Positions 8,534 to 16,114 of a stretch of 64,000 nucleotides of DNA are shown one piece after another. A program made the translations under genes and the position numbers. The DNA is from Mycolicibacterium chubuense NBB4 (GTDB taxonomy: Bacteria > Actinomycetota > Actinomycetes > Mycobacteriales > Mycobacteriaceae). Positions within the stretch are counted from its first letter, which is position 1, and each line of letters begins with the position of its first letter. The notes beneath the pieces are model-generated. The model ran no database searches and was not told where the DNA came from. It saw only the letters and a list, made by a program, of their open reading frames with translations. The DNA is taken from contig NC_018027.1 in assembly GCF_000266905.1 (NCBI RefSeq), forward strand, positions 4,898,001-4,962,000, given 5' to 3'.

Positions 8534-9471
8534 GCGAAGAACGGGAGTTGTTGCGCGACACCGTCGCAGCACTGGTCGAGAAGCACGCGTCGCCCGAGGC
8601 GGTGCGCAAAGCCGCGGCGTCGGAGCGCGGCTACGACGAGGCGCTGTGGAAGATGCTGTGCGAGCAGGTCGGTGCGGCGGCGCTGGTGGTGCCCGAGGAA
8701 CTCGGTGGTGCTGGCGGCGAATTGGCCGACGCCGCGGTGGTACTCGAAGAGCTGGGCAAGGGCCTGGTGCCGACGCCGCTGCTGGGCACGACACTGGCAG
8801 AACTCGCGCTGTTGTCCCTCGACGAACCCGATGAGGATCTACTCGGGGCGCTGGCCGAGGGCAGCGCGATCGGCACCGTCGTGTTCGATGCCGGGTATGT
8901 GGTCAACGGCAACGTCGCCGACGTCGTGATCGCCGCGGACGGCCAGACCCTCACCCGTTGGACCTCGTTCACGTCGACCCCCGCGGTCGCGATGGACATC
9001 ACTCGACCGCTGGCGGCCATCGACGCCGGCGAGACCTCTCCGTTGGGCAGTGATCCGGGCCTGGCCGACACCGCGGCGATCCTGCTCGCGGCCGAGCAGA
9101 TCGGCGCCGCGTCGCGGTGTCTCGATCTCACGGTCCAGTACACGAAGGACCGGGTGCAGTTCGGCAGGCCGATCGGCAGCTTCCAGGCCCTCAAGCACCG
9201 GATGGCCGATCTCTACGTGGCGGTCCAGTCGGCCAAGGCGGTCGTCGACGAGGCGGTCGCCGATCCGTCGCCGACATCGGCGGCGCTGGCCCGGCTGGCG
9301 GCCAGCGAGGCCTTCTCCACGGTGGCCGCCGAGGCCGTGCAGATGCACGGTGGCATCGCGATCACCTGGGAGAGCGACATCCAGCTGTACTTCAAGCGAG
9401 CCCACGGCAGCGCGCAGCTGTTCGGACCGCCGCGAGAACAGCTGCGCCGCCTCGAGTCCGACGTGTTCTAA
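8530..9471 (+). CDS. fadE33: Acyl-CoA dehydrogenase FadE33
   Basis: ACAD partner subunit of 313 residues, ortholog of Rv3564. C-terminal motifs are VQYTKDRVQFGRPIGSFQAL at about 199-218 and MHGGIAITWESD near 280, and a conserved-looking FKRAHG follows. Like FadE32 it lacks the SEPxxGSD motif, so it probably works only in complex with FadE31. The ATG at 8530 overlaps the fadE32 stop by 4 nt; a longer in-frame start lies within fadE32 and is unlikely. Last gene of the fadD3 operon. Its stop overlaps that of the convergent gene at 9468. Confidence 0.86.
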   Translation: MSEERELLRDTVAALVEKHASPEAVRKAAASERGYDEALWKMLCEQVGAAALVVPEELGGAGGELADAAVVLEELGKGLVPTPLLGTTLAELALLSLDEPDEDLLGALAEGSAIGTVVFDAGYVVNGNVADVVIAADGQTLTRWTSFTSTPAVAMDITRPLAAIDAGETSPLGSDPGLADTAAILLAAEQIGAASRCLDLTVQYTKDRVQFGRPIGSFQALKHRMADLYVAVQSAKAVVDEAVADPSPTSAALARLAASEAFSTVAAEAVQMHGGIAITWESDIQLYFKRAHGSAQLFGPPREQLRRLESDVF

Positions 9472-9836
9472 GCGGCGAGCAGCCAGTCCCACGCCTCGCC
9501 GAGCTGCTCCCGGCGGAACGTGCGCAGCTCGCCCCTCATCAACACCGCCGCGGGCACCTTGATGCACCACTCCTCCCACGCGGGTGCACCGACCATTGCG
9601 ATCTGGTCGAAGTGGCGCCGGTGCGCGAGGTCGAAGACGGTGTTGGCCCACGCCGCCCTCAGCGTCCAGCCTTCGAATGCCCGGTCCATCAGGAAGAGCA
9701 CCTTCAGCGTCGCGAATTGCTCGACCAGCGAGTCGATGCGAGGCGCAAGGACATGGTGGTAGTCCGCGGCGGTCAGCTTTCCGCTCGCCCGGACGCCGAG
9801 CACGTCTCCGGTGCTGCGGTCGAGGAAGTCGATCAT
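9468..9836 (-). CDS. SpoIIAA-like (STAS-fold) protein
   Basis: Cytoplasmic protein of 122 residues with the look of the SpoIIAA-like/DUF3478 family. An N-terminal strand carries SGKLTAADYHHVLAPRIDSL; a central VLFLMDRAFEGWTLRAAWA follows, then FDQIAMVGAPAWEEW. No transmembrane segment or signal peptide is visible. It overlaps the upstream gene at 9833 by 4 nt, so the two are probably co-transcribed away from the MerR gene. The function of these stand-alone proteins is not established; with a MerR sensor next door, a role in metal or oxidative stress is only a guess. Confidence 0.65.
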   Translation of the reverse strand: MIDFLDRSTGDVLGVRASGKLTAADYHHVLAPRIDSLVEQFATLKVLFLMDRAFEGWTLRAAWANTVFDLAHRRHFDQIAMVGAPAWEEWCIKVPAAVLMRGELRTFRREQLGEAWDWLLAA

Positions 9837-10138
9837 GTCGCCGCGTAGGGCGCCAGCAATGCCTCCGCGCCGTCTCCGACGTCGTCGGGGGCTTCGATCA
9901 CCAGGCAGAGGTCATCGCCGTCACCGACGATGGTGAACTGCAGGAACGGGCAACAGTCGCGCTCGCGGCGTACCAGCTCACGCACCCGGGGCGCCGCCGA
10001 GGGGTGGTAGCGCAGCTCGATCCGTGCGCCGTCGCGGCGGTGGTCACGCAGCGCCACCGCGTTGAGCTCACGAATCCATGTCAGACGGTGTTGCCGGGCA
10101 CCCGCAGACAGCGTGCAGGCCAGAGGCGGATCTTCCAT
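9833..10138 (-). CDS. Small cysteine-motif protein paired with MerR regulator
   Basis: Unrecognised 101-residue protein. Its N-terminus has CTLSAGARQHRLTWIREL and its middle carries a paired-cysteine motif RERDCCPFLQF near residues 59-69, with acidic residues towards the C-terminus. Similar small proteins with a CCPF motif are often found beside MerR genes in actinobacteria (general recollection). The adjacent cysteines suggest soft-metal binding, but no function is known. It is read divergently from the MerR gene, 49 bp away across an operator-like palindrome, and overlaps the downstream SpoIIAA-like gene by 4 nt. Confidence 0.65.
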   Translation of the reverse strand: MEDPPLACTLSAGARQHRLTWIRELNAVALRDHRRDGARIELRYHPSAAPRVRELVRRERDCCPFLQFTIVGDGDDLCLVIEAPDDVGDGAEALLAPYAAT

Positions 10139-10154
10139 ATCCTCGATGGTGGCC

Positions 10155-10178
10155 CTTCAAGCCGCTTGAAGTTCAAGG
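10155..10178. promoter_or_regulatory. MerR-type operator with three alternating half-sites
   Basis: CTTCAAG(10155-10161), spacer CCG, CTTGAAG(10165-10171), then TTCAAGG(10172-10178). The first two arms form a perfect 7-bp inverted repeat. The second and third form another, CTTGAA-G-TTCAAG. It lies in the 49-bp gap between the divergent MerR and CCPF genes and ends 9 nt before the MerR start, overlapping its ribosome binding site. Confidence 0.75.
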
Positions 10179-10187
10179 AGGAGGCCC

Positions 10188-10598
10188 ATGGATCTCAAGA
10201 TCGGCGAGCTTGCTCGCCTGACGGGCACGTCCGCACCGACCATCCGCTACTACGAGGACATCGGCCTTCTACCCCCGCCGCACCGGGCAGGTGGCCAGCG
10301 GCGGTACCGCGACGACGACGTCCGGCGGCTGACTTTCGTCCGGCGGTGCAGGGACTTCGGATTCCCCATCGAGGCGGTGCGAACGCTCGCGTCCCTCAGC
10401 GCAGACCGCGACCACTCGTGTATCGAGGCACGGGACATCGCGCGCACACACCTGGCCGCGGTCCATAGACGAATGGTGGAACTGCGCGCTCTGGAGCACA
10501 GCATCGCCGAGCTCGTCGACGCAGCCGACGGCGCCTGTTCCGGCGGGCCCGGCGCCGAATGTGCCGTGCTTCGGGAACTGGCTCGACCCGCGCGCTAA
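10188..10598 (+). CDS. MerR-family metal-responsive regulator
   Basis: DNA-binding regulator of 136 residues. The winged helix-turn-helix is at residues 4-45 (IGELARLTGTSAPTIRYYED, then GQRRY), followed by the dimerisation helix. The C-terminal part has a cysteine near 87 (HSC) and a loop with CSGGPGAEC at about 117-125, the pattern of the soft-metal or zinc group (CueR/ZntR/MerR-like). Which metal it senses cannot be told. The ATG has AGGAGG 6-8 nt upstream (AAGGAGGAGGCCC). It probably controls itself and the divergent CCPF/SpoIIAA-like pair. Confidence 0.85.
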   Translation: MDLKIGELARLTGTSAPTIRYYEDIGLLPPPHRAGGQRRYRDDDVRRLTFVRRCRDFGFPIEAVRTLASLSADRDHSCIEARDIARTHLAAVHRRMVELRALEHSIAELVDAADGACSGGPGAECAVLRELARPAR

Positions 10599-10608
10599 CC
10601 TGGCTGCG

Positions 10609-11796
10609 ATGAGCAGCGCGGACACGAAGAATGCAGCGGCACATGGTCCCTCCTGCCGGGCCGGTATCCCGCCGTTCTATGTCATGGACGTCTGGCTGGC
10701 CGCGGCCGAACGCCAGCGCACGCACGGCGATCTGGTCAACCTGTCCGCCGGCCAACCCAGCGCGGGTGCGCCGTCGGCGGTCCGGGAGGCGGCCGTCGAC
10801 GCACTGAACCGCAACCAGCTCGGCTACACCGTCGCTCTCGGCATCCCGGAGCTGCGCACCGCGATCGCCGGCGCCTATGAGTCACGGCACGGGATCGTCG
10901 TCGACCCGGATGACGTCGTGGTCACCACCGGATCCTCCGGTGGCTTCCTGCTGGCGTTCCTCGCATGCTTCGACGTCGGGGACCGCGTGGCCATCGCCAG
11001 CCCCGGATACCCGTGCTACCGCAACATCCTCTCGGCGCTCGGCTGCGAGGTCGTGGAGTTGCCCTGCGGCCCGGACACCCGGTTCCAGCCGACACTGCAG
11101 ATGCTCACCGAGCTCGACCCGCCGGTCAAGGGCGTGATCGTCGCGAGCCCGGCCAACCCGACGGGCACGGTGATCCCCCCGGAGGAACTCGCGGCGATCG
11201 CCTCGTGGTGTGGGTCCACCGGCGTGCGGCTGATCAGCGACGAGGTGTACCACGGCCTGGTCTACCCCGGCTCCCCGCCGACGAGTTGCGCATGGGAGAC
11301 GTCGCGGAGTTCCGTTGTGGTGAACAGCTTTTCGAAGTACTTCGCGATGACCGGGTGGCGTCTCGGCTGGATGTTGGTGCCGCAGGAGCTCAAACGCGCG
11401 GTCGACTGCCTGACCGGCAACTTCACCATCTGCCCGCCGGTGCTGCCACAGCTGGCGGCGGTTTCGGCGTTCACCCCGGAGTCGATCGCCGAGGCCGAGG
11501 CGCTGCTCGAGGGCTACGCGGCGAACCGCACGCTGCTGCTCGACGGGCTGCGTTCTCTCGGGATCGACCGGCTGGCTCCGACCGACGGCGCCTTCTACGT
11601 CTATGCCGACGTCTCGCACTTGACCACCGACTCGCTGAGCTTCTGCTCGAAGCTGTTGAACGACACCGGGGTTGCGATCGCGCCGGGCGTCGACTTCGAC
11701 ACGGTGCGCGGGGGCGCGTACGTACGGCTGTCCTTCGCCGGCCCCACGTCGGACATCGAGGAGGCGCTGCGACGGATCGGCTCGTGGATCAGCTAG
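10609..11796 (+). CDS. aspB: Class I/II PLP aminotransferase, AspB-like
   Basis: Fold-type I aminotransferase of 395 residues, ortholog by position of Rv3565 (annotated aspB). It has the substrate-binding LSAGQPSAGAP region near 43, SPANPTGTVIP near 182, and the PLP Schiff-base lysine in SFSKYFAMTGWRLGW near 242. Amino-donor specificity is not known. The ATG at 10609 lies 11 nt after the MerR stop; an earlier in-frame start would overlap the MerR gene. Although it follows the fadE block in other mycobacteria, a MerR module has been placed between them here. A decayed HNH gene remnant follows. Confidence 0.82.
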   Translation: MSSADTKNAAAHGPSCRAGIPPFYVMDVWLAAAERQRTHGDLVNLSAGQPSAGAPSAVREAAVDALNRNQLGYTVALGIPELRTAIAGAYESRHGIVVDPDDVVVTTGSSGGFLLAFLACFDVGDRVAIASPGYPCYRNILSALGCEVVELPCGPDTRFQPTLQMLTELDPPVKGVIVASPANPTGTVIPPEELAAIASWCGSTGVRLISDEVYHGLVYPGSPPTSCAWETSRSSVVVNSFSKYFAMTGWRLGWMLVPQELKRAVDCLTGNFTICPPVLPQLAAVSAFTPESIAEAEALLEGYAANRTLLLDGLRSLGIDRLAPTDGAFYVYADVSHLTTDSLSFCSKLLNDTGVAIAPGVDFDTVRGGAYVRLSFAGPTSDIEEALRRIGSWIS

Positions 11797-11817
11797 CCGA
11801 CACCTGCGAGCGCCTCG

Positions 11818-11991
11818 GCCCTCGTGGCCTACCGGCCTGCACGGAAGCAACACACCGCTGAATTCCGCACCCCCACCGGCGCGGTCTACCAGTCCACCGC
11901 ACCACCACCACCCGGACCACCCGTCCGACGGCGAATGAGCATTCTCGAGGGCCTGTTGAGCGTCGACATGGTCACGTTCGACGCTGCGTGA
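11818..11991 (+). pseudogene. 3' remnant of a REP13E12/DUF222 HNH endonuclease gene
   Basis: An open frame without a start codon translates from about 11830 as YRPARKQHTAEFRTPTGAVY, then QSTAPPPPG and a tail ending LSVDMVTFDAA at a TGA (11989-11991). This resembles the C-terminal end of mycobacterial REP13E12-family (DUF222/HNH) proteins. Nothing of the HNH or DUF222 domains remains, so it is a fragment of some 55-60 codons. Its last 20 bases overlap the aacS 3' end. The rest of the 11797-11971 gap shows nothing else. Confidence 0.6.
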
Positions 11992-13864
11992 CGTACCAGT
12001 CGAGGAGTGCGGGATCGTCGACCGCGCTGCGTTCGACGACCTTCGCCGCGTCACGGCCCTGGAACAACTTCTTGACGGGCACCTCGAGTTTCTTGCCGGT
12101 GCGCGTGTGCGGGATCCCGGGGGCCACGATGATCTCGTCGGGCACATGACGCGGGGAGACCTCGGTGCGGATGACGTCGTTGATCCGCCCGCGCACGTCG
12201 TCGGTGAGGTCGACACCGTCGGCGAGCACGACGAACAGCGGCATCCAGTATCCGCCGTCGGGTTGTTCGGCGCCGATGACCAACGCCTCGACGACCTCGG
12301 GCAGTCCCTCGACGGCCTGGTAGATGTCGGCGCTGCCCATGCGGATCCCATGGCGGTTGAGCGTCGAGTCCGACCGTCCGTGCACGATGACGCTGCCGTG
12401 GTCGGTGAGCGTGATCCAGTCACCGTGCCGCCAGACGCCGGGATAGACGTCGAAATAGGCGTCGTGGTAACGGCTTCCGTCGGGATCGTTCCAGAAGGCG
12501 ACGGGCATCGAGGGCAGCGGCTTGGTGATGACGAGTTCACCGACCTCCCCGCGAACCGGGTTGCCGGCCTCGTCCCACGCATCCAGCGCGACGCCGAGAT
12601 ACGGTGCCGACAGCTCGCCCGGCCATACCGGAACGGTGCGCACCCCGCCGATGAACGCCGACACCACATCGGTGCCACCGCTGATCGACGCCACCTGGAC
12701 GTGTTCACCGACCCGGTCGCGGAGCCACAACGACGACGACGGCGGCAGCGAGGATCCGGTGATACCGACCGTCCGCAGCGCCGACAGGTCGTGGGTCTTG
12801 CTCGGGTGGGCGTCGGCCTTGATGCAGCCCAGCACGTAGCCGGGGCTGGTGCCCAGCACCGTCGCACCGATCCGAGCCGTGATGTCCCACAAGGCATCGG
12901 GCTGCGGCGCGTTGGGGCTGCCGTCGTAGCAGACGATCGTGGCGCCGACCAGAAGCCCCGCGACCTGGAAATTCCACATCATCCAGCTGGGGCTGGTGTA
13001 CCAGAAGAAGGTGTCGTCGCGGCCGATGTCGCTCTGCAGTGCAACGGCTTTCAGATGTTCGACGATGACACCACCGTGGCCGTGCATGATCCCCTTGGGC
13101 AGACCGGTGGTGCCTGAGGAGAACAGGATCCACAGCGGGTGCCCGAACTCGACGGCGACGGTGTCCAGGGGGTTCGCGCTTCGCGCGGCCAAATCGTCCA
13201 TAGTGAAGGTGGCGCGCACCGTCGGCAGACCCTTGCGCAGCGCCGCGACGTCGTCACGCTTGTCGCGGTACTTCCCGGCGAACTGGTAGCCGTCGGCGGC
13301 CACCAGCGCCGTGGGCTCCAGCTGACCGAGCCGGTCGAGCGCGGCCTTCGCCGAGTAGTCCTGGCCGCACGCGCTCCACACCGCACCGATGCTCGCGGTG
13401 GCCAGGAAGGCGATGACGGCCTCGGGGATGTTGGGCAGGTACCCGACGACACGATCCCCGCGACCCACCCCGCCGGCACGCAGTTTCTCTGCGAACGCGG
13501 CGGTGCGTTCCAGCAGTTCCTGCCACGAGACCTCGCGGTCGGGTCTGCCCTCACCCACGGAGACGATCGCCGGGCGGTCGGTGCGCGCGTTGCGCACGAC
13601 CTGGTCGACGTAGTTGACGGTGGTGCCCGGAAACCATTGGGCGCCCGGCATTTCAGGGTGCTGGAGGACTTCTTCGGAGCGCTCACCGAGCTCGAAGTAG
13701 TCCCACAACGCCGCCCAGAAGCCCTCGACGTCGTCCACCGACCACTGCCACAGGGAGCGGTAGTCCGGGAACGCCGAGCCGGTGCGCTGCTCGGCGAACC
13801 GGGCGAAGTCCGTGACCCGGGCGCCATCGACGTCGGCCTCGGTCGGAACCCACTGTGGTGTCAT
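11972..13864 (-). CDS. Acetoacetate--CoA ligase
   Basis: ANL-superfamily enzyme of 630 residues with the layout of acetoacetyl-CoA synthetase (AacS, about 650). An N-terminal acetyl-CoA-synthetase-type cap contains FWAALWDYFELGE. The AMP-binding loop ILFSSGTTGLPKGI is near 266, and the C-terminal domain has NRHGIRMGSADIYQAVE and an acylation lysine in RTGKKLEVPVKKL near 590. It would activate acetoacetate from the adjacent 3-hydroxybutyrate dehydrogenase to acetoacetyl-CoA. The ATG lies 37 nt after bdhA; the three genes MHS transporter, dehydrogenase and ligase look like one operon. Confidence 0.85.
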   Translation of the reverse strand: MTPQWVPTEADVDGARVTDFARFAEQRTGSAFPDYRSLWQWSVDDVEGFWAALWDYFELGERSEEVLQHPEMPGAQWFPGTTVNYVDQVVRNARTDRPAIVSVGEGRPDREVSWQELLERTAAFAEKLRAGGVGRGDRVVGYLPNIPEAVIAFLATASIGAVWSACGQDYSAKAALDRLGQLEPTALVAADGYQFAGKYRDKRDDVAALRKGLPTVRATFTMDDLAARSANPLDTVAVEFGHPLWILFSSGTTGLPKGIMHGHGGVIVEHLKAVALQSDIGRDDTFFWYTSPSWMMWNFQVAGLLVGATIVCYDGSPNAPQPDALWDITARIGATVLGTSPGYVLGCIKADAHPSKTHDLSALRTVGITGSSLPPSSSLWLRDRVGEHVQVASISGGTDVVSAFIGGVRTVPVWPGELSAPYLGVALDAWDEAGNPVRGEVGELVITKPLPSMPVAFWNDPDGSRYHDAYFDVYPGVWRHGDWITLTDHGSVIVHGRSDSTLNRHGIRMGSADIYQAVEGLPEVVEALVIGAEQPDGGYWMPLFVVLADGVDLTDDVRGRINDVIRTEVSPRHVPDEIIVAPGIPHTRTGKKLEVPVKKLFQGRDAAKVVERSAVDDPALLDWYVTQRRT

Positions 13865-13901
13865 CGGCGGCTCGCCGCCTCAAAAACGTCAGTCATCGGC
13901 G

Positions 13902-14648
13902 TCACCGAGCACTCCATCCTCCGTCCATCGTGTACGAGGCTCCCGTCACCATGCCCGCCGACGACGATGCCAGCCAAGCGACCAGCGAGCCGACCTCCTC
14001 CGGTTCGACGAGGCGTTTGATCGCGCTCTCCTTGAGCAGAATCTCCTCCACCACCTGATCCTCACCGATGCCGTGAGTCCTGGCCTGATCGGCGATCTGC
14101 TTGGTCACCAGCGGCGTACGCACATAACCGGGGTTGACGCAGTTGCTGGTGACCCCGTGCGGTCCGCCCTCCAGCGCGGTCACCTTCGACAGGCCCTCCA
14201 GCGCGTGCTTGGCGGTGACGTAGGCGACCTTGAACGGCGAGGCCCGCAGCCCGTGGATCGACGAGATGTTGATGATCCGGCCGAAGCCACTGCCGTACAT
14301 GTGTGGCAACGCGGCACGGATCAACAGGAACGGCGCCTCGACCATCAGGGCCATCATCATCCGGAATCGCTCCGGCGGAAACTCGGAGATCTCGCTGACG
14401 GTCTGCACACCGGCGTTGTTGACCAGGATGTCGGTCTGCAACCGCAGTCCCTCCAGCGCCCTGACGTCGGAGAGATCCACCACCCAAGCGGTTGCGCCGA
14501 TCTCCCCGGCCAGCGCGTTGGCTGCGGCGTCGTCGACGTCGGCGATCGTGACGGCCGCACCGCGGCGCGCCAGCTCCCGCGCACAGGCCGCACCGATCCC
14601 GCTGGCGGCGCCCGTCACGAGGGCGGCGCGGCCGCCGAGTTCACTCAC
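13902..14648 (-). CDS. bdhA: 3-hydroxybutyrate dehydrogenase (SDR)
   Basis: SDR of 248 residues resembling D-beta-hydroxybutyrate dehydrogenase. It has VTGAASGIGAACAREL at 9-24, NNAGVQTVSEISEFP near 78, catalytic serine in NISSIHGLRASPFK, and YVTAKHALEG with the catalytic Tyr/Lys near 145. The active-site sequence and the C-terminal tail TMDGGW are those of 3-hydroxybutyrate dehydrogenases, and the neighbouring acetoacetyl-CoA synthetase supports this substrate. GTG start overlapping the transporter stop (GTGA). A related SDR specificity cannot be excluded. Confidence 0.8.
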   Translation of the reverse strand: MSELGGRAALVTGAASGIGAACARELARRGAAVTIADVDDAAANALAGEIGATAWVVDLSDVRALEGLRLQTDILVNNAGVQTVSEISEFPPERFRMMMALMVEAPFLLIRAALPHMYGSGFGRIINISSIHGLRASPFKVAYVTAKHALEGLSKVTALEGGPHGVTSNCVNPGYVRTPLVTKQIADQARTHGIGEDQVVEEILLKESAIKRLVEPEEVGSLVAWLASSSAGMVTGASYTMDGGWSAR

Positions 14649-16006
14649 AGAACGCCGGCTTTCGCGAGCTCCTCACGGTCGGCCTCGTCGAGCTTCTTGA
14701 GGTCCAGGCCGTTGGTCTCACGGGTCAACCACGCGGCCACCAGCGTGATCACCGCCGCGCCCGCGAGATACAGCGCGATGGGCACCGCAGAGCCGAAGGC
14801 GTCCAGCAGCCAGGTGGCGATCGCCGGGGCCACAGATCCGGCCACGATCGAGGTGACCTGATAGCCGAGAGACACACCGGAATAGCGCATCCGCGTCGGG
14901 AACATCTCGGCCATGATCGCCGGCTGCGGCGAGTACATCAGCGCATGGATCATCAGGCCGAGAATGATCGCGCCCATGATCAGCAGGTAGTCGCCACTGT
15001 TCATCATCGGGAAGGCGAAGAAGCCCCATGTGCCCGCGAGAAGGGCACCGGCGATGTACACCGGCCGGCGTCCGAACCGATCGGACAGTCGGCCCACCTG
15101 CGGGATCACCAGGAAGTGCACGGCATGCGCGGCCAGCAGCCACCAGAGGATGTCGCTGGTGTCGGCGCCCACGTGGGTCTTGAGGTAGACGATCGAGAAG
15201 GTGACGACCAGGTAGTACATGATGTTCTCGGCGAAACGCAGGCCCATCGCGGTGAAAACGCCTCGGGGGTAACGCTTCAGCACCTCGACCACACCGTAGG
15301 ACACCGATTTGACGCGCTCCACCTCCTGCTGTGCCTCGACGAAGATCGGCGCATCGGTCACCTTGGTGCGGATGTAATAGCCGATGAGCACCACGACCGC
15401 CGACAGCCAGAAGGCGACCCGCCAGCCCCACGACAGGAACGCGGCGTCGGACAGCGTTCCGGTCAGCACCAGCAGCACGACTGTGGCCAGCATGTTGCCC
15501 ACCGGCACCGCTGCCTGGGGCCAGCTGGCCCAGAAGCCGCGACTGTCGTTGGGGCTGTGCTCGGCGACCAGCAGGACGGCGCCACCCCACTCGCCGCCCA
15601 CCGCGAAGCCCTGCAGGAATCGCAGCACGACGAGCAGGATCGGCGCCCAGACCCCGATCTGCGCGTACGTCGGCAGACACCCCATCAGGAACGTCACCAC
15701 ACCGACGAGCAGGATTGCGAACTGCAAGAGCTTCTTGCGGCCGAACTTGTCCCCGAAGTGGCCGAACACCACGCCGCCGAGGGGTCGGGCGACGAACCCG
15801 ACCGCATAGGTCAGCAGCGCCGCGATGATCGCCTTCGAGTCACTGGTGCCTTCGGAGAAGAAGACCTTGTTGAACACCAACGTCGCCGCGGTGGCGTAGA
15901 GGAAGAACTCGTACCACTCGACGACCGTGCCGGCCATCGAGGCCACCACCACGCGTTTGAGACCCGTCGTGATCGATGCCGGCTGCGAGCTCTGTTGCGC
16001 GCTCAT
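14645..16006 (-). CDS. MHS-family (MFS) metabolite:proton symporter
   Basis: Inner-membrane transporter of 453 residues and about 12 membrane segments. The early sequence ASMAGTVVEWYEFFLYATAA and the loop 2-3 motif GHFGDKFGRKKLL identify the metabolite:H+ symporter (MHS) branch of the major facilitator superfamily. First gene of the putative ketone-body operon, so 3-hydroxybutyrate or acetoacetate are the likeliest substrates; this is inferred from context only. The ATG at 16006 has AAGGGG about 7 nt upstream. The frame stays open well upstream, but that part lies opposite the LysR gene and is not coding. Confidence 0.82.
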   Translation of the reverse strand: MSAQQSSQPASITTGLKRVVVASMAGTVVEWYEFFLYATAATLVFNKVFFSEGTSDSKAIIAALLTYAVGFVARPLGGVVFGHFGDKFGRKKLLQFAILLVGVVTFLMGCLPTYAQIGVWAPILLVVLRFLQGFAVGGEWGGAVLLVAEHSPNDSRGFWASWPQAAVPVGNMLATVVLLVLTGTLSDAAFLSWGWRVAFWLSAVVVLIGYYIRTKVTDAPIFVEAQQEVERVKSVSYGVVEVLKRYPRGVFTAMGLRFAENIMYYLVVTFSIVYLKTHVGADTSDILWWLLAAHAVHFLVIPQVGRLSDRFGRRPVYIAGALLAGTWGFFAFPMMNSGDYLLIMGAIILGLMIHALMYSPQPAIMAEMFPTRMRYSGVSLGYQVTSIVAGSVAPAIATWLLDAFGSAVPIALYLAGAAVITLVAAWLTRETNGLDLKKLDEADREELAKAGVL

Positions 16007-16086
16007 CGCACACCCCTTCTTTGTGACCATGACCACAGGTTGTTGTGAGTATTCATGCAGCCTCTCCGCACAGCAATGGCCAAATC

Positions 16087-16103
16087 TGCAGTGTCGGTCT
16101 GCA
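16087..16103. promoter_or_regulatory. Candidate LysR operator
   Basis: TGCAG(16087-16091)-N7-CTGCA(16099-16103) is an interrupted palindrome in the gap between the divergent transporter operon and the LysR gene. It is followed at once by TGCAAAAATGCA (16100-16111), a second palindrome overlapping it. The spacing suits a LysR-type site; assignment is by position. Confidence 0.5.
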
Positions 16104-16114
16104 AAAATGCATAT

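Noticed and set aside
6422..8794. A 790-codon open frame on the minus strand opposite fadE31/fadE32
   Set aside because: Composition is rich in Arg/Gly/Ala/Val/His with no domain, and the plus strand holds recognised acyl-CoA dehydrogenases. This is a shadow frame of high-GC coding DNA.
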